NCBI GenBank assembly: GCA_018806985.1
Contig: JADANN010000370.1
Span: forward strand, 1,098,001-1,162,000
Direction of reading: 5' to 3'
Length of the DNA: 64,000 nt
Source: Angiostrongylus vasorum
Taxonomy: Eukaryota; Nematoda; Chromadorea; Rhabditida; Metastrongylidae
Below the pieces are notes generated by a model. That model made no database searches. It was not told where the DNA came from and worked only from the letters and a program-made list of their open reading frames with translations. Position numbers and translations under genes: made by a program. Shown here one piece after another: positions 36,269-48,300 of the stretch (position 1 is the first letter of the stretch; each line of letters starts with the position of its first letter).

Positions 36269-39200
36269 TCAGATTGGTTTGTAGAGCAAAGTCGTCACAT
36301 ATTTCTTGCGATACCTAAGCAAAAATGGTTTCAAACCTGATAACTACAAATGCTTCCCGTGAAACATAATAGAAGAAAATCATTATGTATCTTGTCACTT
36401 CAGTCCCAAAAGTCCTGTGAAAGGAAGTCAACATTCTACGTCAATTAAGATTTACTACAGGTCGGAAACCTTAGACTTCGTTTGACTTGCCATTCCAACA
36501 AACTCTTCACTCTTCAATTAACGTTCGATCACAATTCTGGCTCAATTTTATTACTACTTATTCCTTAAACTTCCACATCTATGCATCCATGCTAATTTAC
36601 TTACTTTTTTTCTTGTCTCGCAACTAATTTAGTACAATATCAATTAAGTACTCTTATCAATTAAGCAAAGACTGTCAAATTAACACCGTAAGCATTAACG
36701 GGCCGCAACTACACAGTCCTTAAACGTTAACATATTGGCAGCTAAATTATTCGCATAAATCCAAAACTTTCTCACCGATGGGTAGCGGATAGCACCATAA
36801 CACCGTCCTTGATCGATAAAGCATAAAGATGATTCAGCATGACATGATTCGGTTCAGGCAATACATTTGGATCACACTGGACTGGAGTGTCCTTGTTGAG
36901 TATCACCTAGGAAAAACATCTGTCTGGGCAATATAAACATAAGTTTGCAAAATTAAACTAAAGTAAACAAAGAGTCTAAATAAGTGGTCCAACGGGACGC
37001 ATAACCACTATGCCGCGTCTTCCACAAAATATAAGTTTTTTTTGATGGCCTATACGAAAACGGAGGCAAGTAAAACACCTGGAGAAGATGCGGTGGTAGA
37101 GCCGGAGGGTTGTGTGTCTTAGCGAATTCGGATCGATCTGGGATCTCTTGCGAGAATGTGCGTAATTTCTCTAGTTCCCTTAAAAAGCGTACAGGACCGT
37201 ATAAAAAATATTTCAACAAGTAAAAAATATCTAAAGTTAAAATTTACCCAACAGCCACTACGTCCTGAGATTTATCTATAAAGTAATCGGTAAAGTTATA
37301 CTATTTGCGCAGACACTTCAAACTGACCTAAGTCTTCTAGTATTTCGTAAATGTAATAGTGGATTCTAAATGTCTGTTTAACTTACAAAGTGTTACTCTG
37401 GCATTAACCTGTCATTTGGAGTATCATGGGATGGCTGATGACTAGAGGCTCCTCGGAGAGCTTCTCCAGCATTCGAAGACGCTAGATCCTTATCAAGCGC
37501 ATCAAACACCTATCAATAAATCCAGTATTGTCTGAAGACATCACAAATATACTTAAGACTTCCACTGTTATGAAAACAGCGTGCAAAAGCAACTTTTCGA
37601 ACTCAACAAATTTCTACAAGGAGTCTGAAACATGTATTCTAGAAATGTCAAAAGAAGTGTAAATAGAAGGAAAATTTATGAGCTTACACAAACAATATAA
37701 ACTTTCTAACCTCAAAGTCTTCTTCGTCAATCGACATCACATTGTTCTCTCCGCCAAGATTGTTGTTCGTTTTTGGTTGATTATTGTCAACCACCCACTT
37801 ATTATCCACCATGAATTTGTATTCATGATGACCTAAATATCATTTCCAACTAGAAAAAAAAACACTCTGGGCTACAAAGTAACTAGTCTTTCAGTAATTA
37901 ATTAATAAAGGATAAAGCTCTCGACGTTGATCTACCACTGAGGGATGCGCCACGCATTTAACTTCATTAAGCATCGTTGGAAGTGTTTGAATGCATATCA
38001 GGCTTCTACAATGACTCGCGGTGGTCAACCGATGTGTCAATGCTGCTATCTTCCCAAACTAGTCTGGTACCAATTTGCCGATCCCAGAGGAACGGAGGGC
38101 TTGCTGGGCCTGGGATGCGGATATCGATCCCATGTGTATTGCAGAGCGCCTCCGACCACTGAGCTACACGGGCCGCCTTCCAGCAATTACTTTCAAGAAT
38201 CACAAGCCACTCTGCAGTGATTAAAAATCGCTTGCGCCGATCAATATTAGAAACAATGGCGCCCGTCCCTTAACATTTGCATGCGCGTCCAGAATTTCAT
38301 TTACGATCCCCGAAATGCTTTTATTTAATAACCTGGTAGATACATGACGTATAAAACGTACACTTGCATCGTTTGAAACTATATTTCATAACGACAACGA
38401 TGCTGAGATATTTGCAAAACTCCGGATCGCAGGTGTCTGCAGTTGGAATCGAACCCGATATTACCTTTTGCGGGGGCTAACGTATTCATAACCACACCAC
38501 GCTGGCTCCTCGTTTCGCCTTCCTACCATCCGTGTTTTATAGGAGCTATATTCTATACCTTGTCGCGCGCCAGAGCTACACTTCTGTAATACGGAAGACA
38601 TGAAAAGCAACAAATTTTTGCTGGGCTCTAACGGGAAAACTTGGACATAACTAAAGGGCTCTGTTTGGGGTTCATGTGGCATATTTGCTTTAGACCGCTT
38701 TACATATACGTCTAAACTTGAACCTGCCGGAAAGGTTTCACCTAACCGACGTGCAAGACATAATCCAGATACACGATAGATAGATCACCACATACGTTTA
38801 TACGAATATGTGTATTCGAAAGATGCAAACTGATCTAGCATTGAAGAAACTAAGAACTTATCTTCTGAACCCAAATATAATTCCCGGTACGTAAGTAGTT
38901 GCTTTAAACACAGCAATGAACAGGAATTCCATCACATAAGGACACACTGATGGCATAGAAGTGATACAGTCATAAATTCTAACACTGAAAACAGAAAACC
39001 TGCGACGTACCAGGACTAAGTTCAAGAATTGTGCTAAAGTCGTTATCCGACTTGACGAGAGGGATCTTATGACGCCAACCATCCCATGAACCACATATGA
39101 ATACCGAGCGAGGCTGACTAAACAAATAACTGTTGTCTACCACCAAGTGAACACAGGCACGAGGCATTCTTTAATAACTACAAAAAAGCATTATAAACAT

Positions 39201-40494
39201 CGAGAGCGAAATTCATGGAACAAAAAGCGAATCCAAAGAGAAGCGGATGAAAATTGGAGCAGCGTTCCTTTCGCAAGTAAAAACTAGGAAACCCACGAAA
39301 GTTATGACGCTCTCTTAAAGAATTTCGAGACCACGTGTAAAAACATCGGTACAAAAGACGGATAAGGTGTGAAAATCACCGCGAAGTACTGTGTTCTTAA
39401 CCATAAGCTACTTAGAACCGACCTAGTCGCAGAGCAGTGCCATTTGAAAACCACAGGATACTCATTTCTTTCTTTAAACTGCACAGTCGGTGCCACACCA
39501 CCTTCCATGTCGTCATCGTTCTTCGCAATTTTAACCTTAAAGCCTCCATTCAAAATTGTAGAAGCAAAGATTTGGTGAGCTGTACTGTGAAGCAGATTCA
39601 ACAACTCAAAGTCGAGGGACACTTATCATGTGACTAAAGACGTCGATAATCATCTCACCTGCACAGGACATCCATCTTCAGGATTAGAACTGCCCTGAGT
39701 ATTTGTAGTGAAGGCACGATTGCGTCCAGGAGTGGTCACACCACCTAAACTTGAGGTGGTTGCATATACTGCAAAGCAAAGTGTTGAAACAAGTCAGACA
39801 GTAGAGAAATTTCACTGAAATAAAAGGAACCGCAGATCTCCATAGTGATTTAATGCAATGGTATTCGCAAAAAGATGAGAAAAAAGACAAGCTTTCAGAT
39901 AATCCTGGATCTCTAAAACCATGTAGTCATCGGTGATGAATTCAACCGACATGTATGAGAAGTTGTGGAAAAAATTTCGAACGAAAGCTGATAATTAAAG
40001 AGGATAAAGCTATTGATGTTATCATTCCCACGGGGATACGCCATGCATTCGACTTCATTAAGCATCGTTGCAGGTGAATGGATGCATATCTGGCTTTTGC
40101 AGTAACTCGCGGTGGCCTACAGATGTATCCCAGAGAGTGCTACTATTCCCGCATAGAAGTCTGGTACCAATTTTTCCGAACCCGGAGGGATGGATGCCAT
40201 GGTGAGCCTTGTGCGGGGGGATCGAACCCATGTGTATTGCAGCGCGGCTCCGACCACTGCGCAACAAGCGCCTTCGCAAATTTGATTCATTGTACCAATT
40301 AGGGTATTCAATAGGTGTGGCGTAAGAAGGCGAAAACAGAAACCAAACATCAACAAAGGGAAAAGACTGGACGACCACTTAGTATCAAGATCACAGGAGT
40401 CAACGTCGGAAAAAAATATGCAAAACAACTCACCGGTATTACCCTCACCAGGACGATCACGTTTATTGAAACCAGTGGGTTGATTGTTCCCCAT
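36269..40494 (-). CDS. aakb-2: AMP-activated protein kinase beta subunit (complete, 9 exons, 296 aa)
   Basis: Scaffold and glycogen-binding subunit of the AMPK heterotrimer, the cytosolic energy sensor. Nine minus-strand exons join in frame: 40434-40494 (ATG at 40494), 39659-39768, 39423-39535, 39011-39117, 37711-37832, 37409-37509, 37079-37178, 36776-36906 and 36269-36314 (stop). The sum is 891 nt, or 296 codons plus stop. The N-terminus MGNNQPTGF has Gly2 for myristoylation. The CBM48 glycogen-binding domain covers residues of about 84-160: YPVVFKW, FICGSWDGWRHKIPLVKS, HHEYKFMVDNKWVVD and GGENNV, so the expected Trp, Lys and Asn contacts are present. The C-terminal ASC/AMPKBI domain has NPPALPPHLLQVILNKDTP, LPEPNHVMLNHLYALSIKDG and the terminal RKKYVTTLLYKPI. 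Length is close to other nematode beta subunits (about 270 aa). All nine junctions keep phase and no stop is seen, so it is probably functional. The exon 3 acceptor (TTTAAG at 39536) is the weakest site. The gene symbol rests on resemblance to Caenorhabditis AAKB-2 from memory; aakb-1 is possible. Confidence 0.94.
37914..38174 (-). repeat. SINE-like family A in an AMPK beta intron
   Basis: Minus-oriented full copy (AAAGGATAAAGCTCTCGACG at the tail, GAGCTACACGGGCC at the head). It lies in the intron between exons 4 and 5 of the AMPK beta gene, in the same direction as the gene. Confidence 0.75.
38390..38525 (-). repeat. Family D core in an AMPK beta intron
   Basis: GATGCTGAGATATTTGCAAAA, GGAATCGAACCCGATATTACC and CGGGGGCTAACGTATTC are in minus orientation, with a well-kept B box. 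Confidence 0.65.
39997..40272 (-). repeat. SINE-like family A in AMPK beta intron 1
   Basis: Minus-oriented full copy with a good B-box match (GGGGATCGAACCCATG near 40217-40232) and an AGAGGATAAAGC tail at 40000. Confidence 0.75.
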
Positions 40495-41109
40495 GGAAAC
40501 CTTGAAAAGGCTGAATATTATGCAGAAAGACAACCAAATCAATCATAAGTGCACAGGCAATCTCACGACGGTCCAATCGATAGAAAACGCTGAATAACTG
40601 TCAAAAGTCAAACTAGCTTCGAAGTAGAAACAGGACAAGTACTAACGCAAGTACTAGTAGTATTTAAAAACTGGAAACAAAAAAGAAGTCCTCTGAAAGA
40701 GAAAACGACGATGACAAGCCATCCCAAGCCCACCATCGCCTTATTTTGGTCGGCAAAGACCCAGCGCAGCCGTCGTAGCAAAACAAGCGAAAGAATCACC
40801 GCAGTTGCAGACAAATTGATAATACAGTGTCCATCTGAAATATGTCATGCCCATTTTTCATACAAATAAGGAGTAACTTGTCGCATCTTTGGATTGAGCT
40901 TATCTTCCTAAGCTTTCAGCCATTTTTCAAATATCAGTGTTTCGAGGTAATCGATTGGGATGGTTGTTTTCTTGTTGACATGCTTAAAATGTTCGGTATC
41001 AGGAGAGACGTGTGGTGTGAACTTCTCAGTTGCATGCTAAACACGGAAAAAAGTTTACAACGTGAATATGATTGTTCATGAAACAGGATGCGTAGGATAT
41101 ATCCACCTG

Positions 41110-41300
41110 CCTTCTTAGATTATTAAGCTTACACGAGGTTATTGCAGGACTTTTATTCAGTCGACATTTCGACGTCTTCGTCTTTATCAGAGCTGATGAC
41201 CTGACTCGATGGTGCAGTGGTAAAACTGCAACTGAATAGAACTTATCCAAGAACCTCGTTCTAGCTTGTCAATCCAGGAAGGTATTGATTATTACTACCG
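41110..41300. repeat. Family C arm fragment
   Basis: Shares the left-arm pattern of 10255-10345: ACGAGGTT, then TTTATTC, then GTCTTCGTCTTTATCAGAGC and GATGGT. No partner arm was seen nearby. It lies between the divergent AMPK beta and Schlafen-like genes. Confidence 0.5.
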
Positions 41301-42029
41301 AGGTTAAATGACGGTCCGATTGAGAATGTCGAAATACTTCGAATTGTTGTTACTCGAGTAAGACAGATGGTCCACCTTGGCGTCTGTGCGAAAAGGTAAG
41401 CACCAGTTCCAATGGGTGTTATAAATGGAAGGACTTCGTATCTATCAAGAATCCTCTAGCAGTTCTATGATAGATGGTTAGACCTATGGATCTTCAGAAG
41501 AAATGGCCTTACCGAGGGTTTGCCTTCAAATTATCTTCCTCCACCAAAACAACTTTGTACCCGAAACCTGGTAATCCATGCATTCGATCCACGATTTCAG
41601 GATGCAAGACGCTGTAAGTGGTTCGTTTGAAAAGACAGAAAGAAAACGTACTACGTCGAAAATCCAACATGTTGAAGTTCCTCGTTAAGGTTCACTATCC
41701 GACTTACTGTAGGCACCAGCCATCTTATGCCTTTAGATTAGCTCGTTTTCTACTAGCGACCAATCCTGGCTAATTGATTGTTTTAGCCAATCGATAATGC
41801 GTTTTTATAAAGAATTAGTAGGGTCCTGATGAGCTGACGACATTTTTTTTACATTTAATGTAACTTGCTACCATCATATTTGTATTCCAACCGTTTATGG
41901 GCTCTCGAAATGTCTGTTAAAAAGTCAAACCGGATGCTAAGAAGCCTACTTCTTAGTTACTTACGGTTGTTTTTTGTTTTCTACCTCTCAGTTAAATAAA
42001 TCAATTTGTGTAGATCAACACTACGGATA

Positions 42030-42170
42030 TATGGAAACTGTCGGCATATGGAGTGGTGGAGAACGCGTTAGCCCTCGGAGGGCGTAATAACGTGTTCGAT
42101 TCCCCTCGCAGACACCTGCCGTCCTGAGTTTTGCAAATATCTCAGCATAATTGTAGTTCATATAGAGTTA
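42030..42170 (+). repeat. Family D core upstream of the Schlafen-like gene
   Basis: ATATGGAGTGGTGGAGAACG, then a B box GTGTTCGATTCC at 42092-42103 and GAGTTTTGCAAATATCTCAG. It ends about 140 bp before the proposed start of the Schlafen-like gene. Confidence 0.65.
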
Positions 42171-42300
42171 CTGTTGTTCGGCATAGAGTTACTTATGTTG
42201 TTTCATATGAAATCGATTAGCCTGCGTGTCTTTTTCAAACTGGATTGAACACCTGTGCAACTTCGTGGTCCCTTTGTTGTAAATGAATCATATAGGAATC

Positions 42301-42312
42301 ATTTGTTCAGGG
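42301..42312 (+). promoter_or_regulatory. Possible spliced-leader trans-splice acceptor
   Basis: ATTTGTTCAG followed by GG and then ATGATG. A 3' splice signal 2 nt before the first ATG, with no matching upstream exon recognised, is the usual arrangement for nematode SL trans-splicing. It could also be an ordinary internal acceptor. Confidence 0.45.
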
Positions 42313-45300
42313 ATGATGAGCAAACGTCTTCGTCTCGAGGAGAAATGCAAAGCGGATGAAGACCAGTTCGTAGAATTTAAAATGCATGAGAAAATCTCAT
42401 TGTATGAGATTTCGGCGAAGTGTCAGAAGTGGGAGAATGGTCGTGTGGTTCGTACTCTGCAACCAATTAGCAAGTCAGTACTGTTAATTTCATCATTTCA
42501 TATTAAAGTCGTTTTATTTCTCTTTTCTCGTTCTCCTCTTTTTTCCTTCTTTTTTCTACGAGGTCGTGATAACAGGCCCAAGACCGACTTTCTGTTAACG
42601 TCGACATTCATCTAATAATTCACTATATTCTTATCGAGTTAACACGAGATGTTAGTTTCTTCGTTGTTGACGGTGAAGCTGACGTCTTGGCGGTTCTCCT
42701 CTTGTTCAGAGCAAAAGTCAAGTGAACTGCGATCTAACCGGACAAACACTTCCATAATCAAACAGAAAACATGCTAAACCAAAGTTTCAATCCCATTGAA
42801 AGCCAAATAGCTTCTTTGTCTTTTTTCTTTTTGGTTTGGTTATGAAGGTGTTTGGTCGGGTAGATTGCAGTCAACTTAACCTTTCCAGACTCTAAAGGAG
42901 GCCAAAGCCGCCAAAACGCCACCATAACCGTCAATGAAGACTGAACTAACCGTGATAAGATTATCATACACAAGCTGGTAAAACTGAATCATCTTAAAAA
43001 GGCGATCTGAATGTACCAAATGTTTCTGCGTAAATATTTCGCACAATTAGCATTATCGATAAAATTGGGGATATTCCTTCTGTCCAGACTTGTTCACTGT
43101 CTTTGCGATCGATTTACTAAGAGTATTTTTCAAAAACTCAACTTCAGTGTTATTATACGTTGCTTAAATTTGTCATTTATCACCTGTATCAGCTGTATCA
43201 CCTGTCGCCCCGTCGATCGTCGATTGACTCGAACGGGCGCCGGTAAATCTTCCATTTTTCCCTGTCGCGTACAAGAGTAACCCAGTGAGTTCTGCTCGCT
43301 CTAGGAACTCGTTGAGCATCATATCTTTTTTCTAGTCTTTTCGTGAGAGCTCTGACCTTCGGGTCGGTGGTGTTCAATATGTCAATTAAAGCAGTTATTA
43401 TCCATTGTACAGATAGCATTCATATAACGAACGGCGAAAGCGTCTTAGCTTACAACGCGTGCCTGATTTTGGTAACTAAGTTTCTATTAAATGCTGTTGA
43501 ACTTAAATCACATGAAAGAACAGGTTTAGAAGTATATTTATGCGCACCCATCTGCCAGTGTGCATAATAGTTTAGAAGGACTGACGATCTGAACCATAGA
43601 GCTCCTGGATTGACAACACAAGGATTCTCTACCGTTTGCACCATATTTTTTCTTCAACGACCATTGCGTTGAAGTACCTCTTTGTTGTTATAGTGATCTG
43701 ACCTTTTTCGCAATGAAGTTGGTTTTTCGATAACTAACGATAAGTCCGCAACCACTGGAGCTTTTCAGGACTTCTGATCTTCAGCCCTTTATTAAGGAGA
43801 CTTTGCTGTATCGTATTAATTCACATATGATCTTTACACAGTGTCCTTTCCAATTAACATGTTTTTGAATCTAAAACATTCAAAAAAATTAGTAACGATC
43901 TTCAAGTTTCTAAAGTTTCCTACGAAAGAGTGCGTGCTGCAAGGACAAGCAGTACATTAGAGAATACCATCATATCATTGTGGACAAAATCTCACTTGTT
44001 CATTTGCTTTCGTGTTCGAACTTTCAAGAAATAAGGTACAAGCAATATATGTTATGAGCTCCAGAAAACAAGTTTGTCCTAGTTAGAAAAGAGCTTTATT
44101 CTCTTGGCAAAGATCTACCTATTCTAATAGCTTTTTTATTATAATCAATATAACTCAATGTGAGCAGAGATATATTGATTTAGAGTTGAAGGCAGCGATT
44201 GCTTCCGAATCTCATGACTTCTGTAGAGTCGTCACATAAGTGTTATACTGAAGTAACCCTCATTTTCTAGAAAGTGTTAAAGGTTAGAAAATAAAACGTT
44301 TGCCCTTGATCAATCCTTTGAGGTGCATTCGACTCCATACGAATGGTCGTAGAGTGGTTGAACACAAATTTACTAGGATACTTGTGTGGCCTGTCGTCAC
44401 TGATTGTTCGGGCCGCAGCATAATTTCCATTATTTTGTAGTTTTGCTGGTTTAGCGATTACCGTTCTCTGGAGCCCCGAGGTCAGCCTAGCCAAAGTCTA
44501 CCCCGGGTCGTCACCACCACAGGCCGTCGCCGTCCTTGTGGATGAGAGGGAGATTTGCCACCATGCGAATACTTTCGTACCAGGGCAGTTATGGATCCTG
44601 GTATTGGTTTACTTTTAGCTAGGCTTCCTGGTGGAAGCGCCGGACTCCTCAACTTGGGAGACCTTGCTGGGGGCATGAATCCCTCCACTGTACACAGCAG
44701 CCCGACGCTCAGGAACTCCTCCCAGCCACGATGGGACGGTGAACTGTTGGGAAATGAACGTAAATTTACCCTATGCAATAGGTTGCGGTGCCTACCATTG
44801 ATCAGGATATGTTTTCAGCGTTTTCAGGAAAAGTGGTGGGCTAAGTGTGAGGTTTTATGAGGAGTTTGACTGCAAAAAGGGCTTCATACAATGAATGGAC
44901 TATTTTGCTAATGGTGGTGATATTGAACTAGCTCAATTTTCGAACATTTCAAAAATACTGTATACAGCAACATTTTGCTCCAGAACAGTAGTTCGATCTT
45001 TTGGTATCTCTACTTTCTAAATTATTTAGGAGGTGAAGATCTCGTTAAACATTCGGACGATAAGTAGTTTGAAACCGTTTGCAAACATGTTTATAGTCGT
45101 AGTCTTCTCATTGGTCATTCGCAATACCAGGTAACTTCCTGACCAGTTAAGTTTCTTACCACAAGCACTACCGGATCTTCAAGTATAGCGTCATTAGTTG
45201 TGAGTTTAGCGCAATTTTTACTACATCTCAGTAGAAATGCTGTAGGTTAAATGAACACGGGTTAGGATTTTTTTCCCCTTAGTTTTTCTCCCGAGTTGCA

Positions 45301-48300
45301 GGAGAGTCATCTTAACCTTAAAAATGATCGAGAACATTTAATATTGATCTAAGAAATCGTTTTAGAACAATATGTGCTTTTCTGAATACAAAAGGAGGCG
45401 TCATCTACGTCGGTATACGTGATAATAAAGAAATTCGCGGAAGGAAGTTCAACAGTCATATGGTAATCTATTCCAATATTTTAGCCTCTTCGCATTTACC
45501 AGTTGATTTGAAAGCGAGGTCAGATTTAAATTTGTGTAAACTTTTAGTAAGTGCTAATATTGTTTTCTTTTATAGAAAGATCATTTCCTGATAGCAGTGC
45601 ACTGTTGTGTTTCACGCTTTCATCCTCCTCTTCCGGAAGGGTGTGTCAAAGGTATGGTGTAAATAACTCATTTACTAATTATTAGACACGTTTAAGACTG
45701 TTGGTATAATGAAACTGTTTTGTCGATGTCAGGATTTCTTGTTTTCTCTTGCAATCTTATTTTGAGCAGGTCTGATGTGTTGAAGCCTGTCCATCTAAAC
45801 ATTTCCTTGTTATGAATTTTCCACTTTTCCTTGTCTCCAACGAACTCTTTATTAAGACCGTTTGTTGGCGCTTGTGAAAAACGTCTGCAGATATGACTTT
45901 TTAGAAGACAGAATGATAAAGAAGGATAAAGGATAAAGCTGTTGGCGTTGATCAATCCTAAAGGGATGCGACATGCGTGCGACTCCATTGGACATTGCTG
46001 GAGGTGATTGCATGCATATGTGGCTTTCACAATGACTCGCGGTGGCCTACCGATGTATCGAGCCAGTACTACTATCCTCCCAGATAAGTCTGGTACCAAT
46101 TTGCCGACTCCGGAGGGATGGAAGGCTTGATGGGTCAGCGGTGTGGGGATCGATCCCATGTGTGTTGCAGGGCGGCTCCCACCGCTGAGCCAGACGCGCC
46201 ATGCGGTAGAGTGATAACAGTTCCTAAATCGTCAGCATGTTTTTTTGTTCTGTATCATTCCTTAGTACCCTTTATTTGTAATAGCGTTTGACAATGGTTT
46301 AGCGGACACATACTGATAATTTTCAAGGAATTTCTTTCCTGGATCGTCACTTGATTTGTCGCATTGTAGTTGGATTCGTTGATGTGGATGATTATGGTGG
46401 TGACGATGACACGAACATACCCGAGGTTACTTGGACACCTGCACAAAATTCTGCTTTTGAAGTTTGCTGCGAAGACAACTACACCAAAGCCATGGATGAA
46501 TTTCAACAACTTATACCACAGGTACTTACCCAAACTTTAAACATGGTCAACTTTTTCATGTAAAATGCGAAGCAGTTTTGATGTTTATCGAATTTTCGGA
46601 CGTGATTTATAAAGTGCTATCCTATGTTTAGAGTTTCTTCGTATATGTGTCATAATTATCCATAAAGGAACTGGAAAAAAAGGCCGTGTTTAGCACAGTG
46701 GTCGGAGGCGCCCTGCAATACACGTGGGATCGATCCCGCGCCTCAGGTCCACCAAGCCTTCCATCCCTCCGGGGTTGGCAAATTGGTACCAGACTTGTCT
46801 GGGAGGATAGCAGCACTGGCTCGATACATTAGTAGCCCACCGCGAGTCATTGTAAAGGCCAAATATGCATTCAAGCACCTTCAACGATGCATAAAAAAGT
46901 CTAATGCATGGCGCATCCCTCAGGGATTCATCAACTGCGAAAGCTATATCCTTTATCCTTTTTATAAAAAAACAGCTTAGCCTTTACCTTTTCACCAAGA
47001 AAATGGACGAAATTTAAATCTTCTAGACTCTTTGTTGATATATGGTGTACAAATCTATCTTTGATTGTCCTAAAAGTTTTCATTCCAATTTAGTTTAGGT
47101 GTTCAAGTGCTGGGCTTTCAATTTATTTGCTCCTATTAATAATTTAAAAAAACTGGTATTTTTAACGAGCCTGGTTCAATAAGTGGAATTTATTTAGACC
47201 GGAGTGGATTACCATGTCATCGGAAAAATGGGTTGCTTATGTAAAAACGACCGAACAGGCGATGCGAAGCTCTGTGTTGCAATGGTTAAGGTATGGATTA
47301 CTTTATAGGTTCTTTTGCTCAACCTTTAAGTATGACTAATTATGAGCAATAATGATAAAAATTCCCATGATCGGCTTTTTGTTAACATTGGCATTGCTCC
47401 ACAATTCATTGTTTTCTTGTTGAGCAGACACGAGGATGTTTTTACTTGCGAGGTGAGAGAGGTGCTTTACCCACCCGTGTAAACTTTGTCTGGTTGGTCT
47501 CCATCAGTACTAGGAATAGGTGGAATAATCATTAAAAAAAGTGAATATCTGAAAAATTTCCATCGCGATTGAAATCTAGGTTCCGCGTTTTTATTTTGAG
47601 ATTAAGGAAGTATTTGGCTGACAAAATTGCAAATCGCCTCCCAACGGTTTACCGCCACATCGTGGCTAGGAGGTGTACCTAGGTGTCGGACTGCCATGTA
47701 CAGCGGAGGATTCATCACCTGGCAGGGTCTCCGAAGCTGAGAAGAAAGTCCGACTTTTCATCAGGAAGCCTATCTAAGAGTAAACCAATGCCAGAACCCA
47801 CCACCGTCCTGGTATCATACTAGTTGCATAGTGGCAAATCTCCCTTTGATCCACAAGAGCTGTGACTGCCTGTGGTAGTGAAGACCTGGAGTAGATTTTG
47901 GCCAGGCTGACCTCGGGACTCCAAAGAACCATAATGGCTTAACCAGCAAATCTCCGAAAAATGGAGATTATGCTGGGGTCCGCACAACCAGTGAAGACAG
48001 GCCGTCCAAGTATCCAACTAAGTAATTGCACATCGACTTGACCTTTCCGGACACTGAAGAAGAATTCGCCGAAACCTCAGCTATTATGAAGAAGTGGTAC
48101 GATAACAAACTCGTGTCACTCGTCGAAAGTACAGTGAATATTAATAATGCATGCCGATAGCATAATGGCTAGTGGTGCCTTGTGAAATACACGTGGTCCT
48201 TGGCTCAATTCTACGCACCGGAAGAACCAAGCCTTCCTTCACGCTAGGATCGTCAAACTGGCCTCTGCCATACTTTTTCGAGGAAAACACTGATATGGTA

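Noticed and set aside
42092..42103. Possible real tRNA gene at a strong B box
   Set aside because: No cloverleaf, anticodon arm or matching acceptor stem could be drawn; the same block recurs in all family D copies, so it is repeat sequence.
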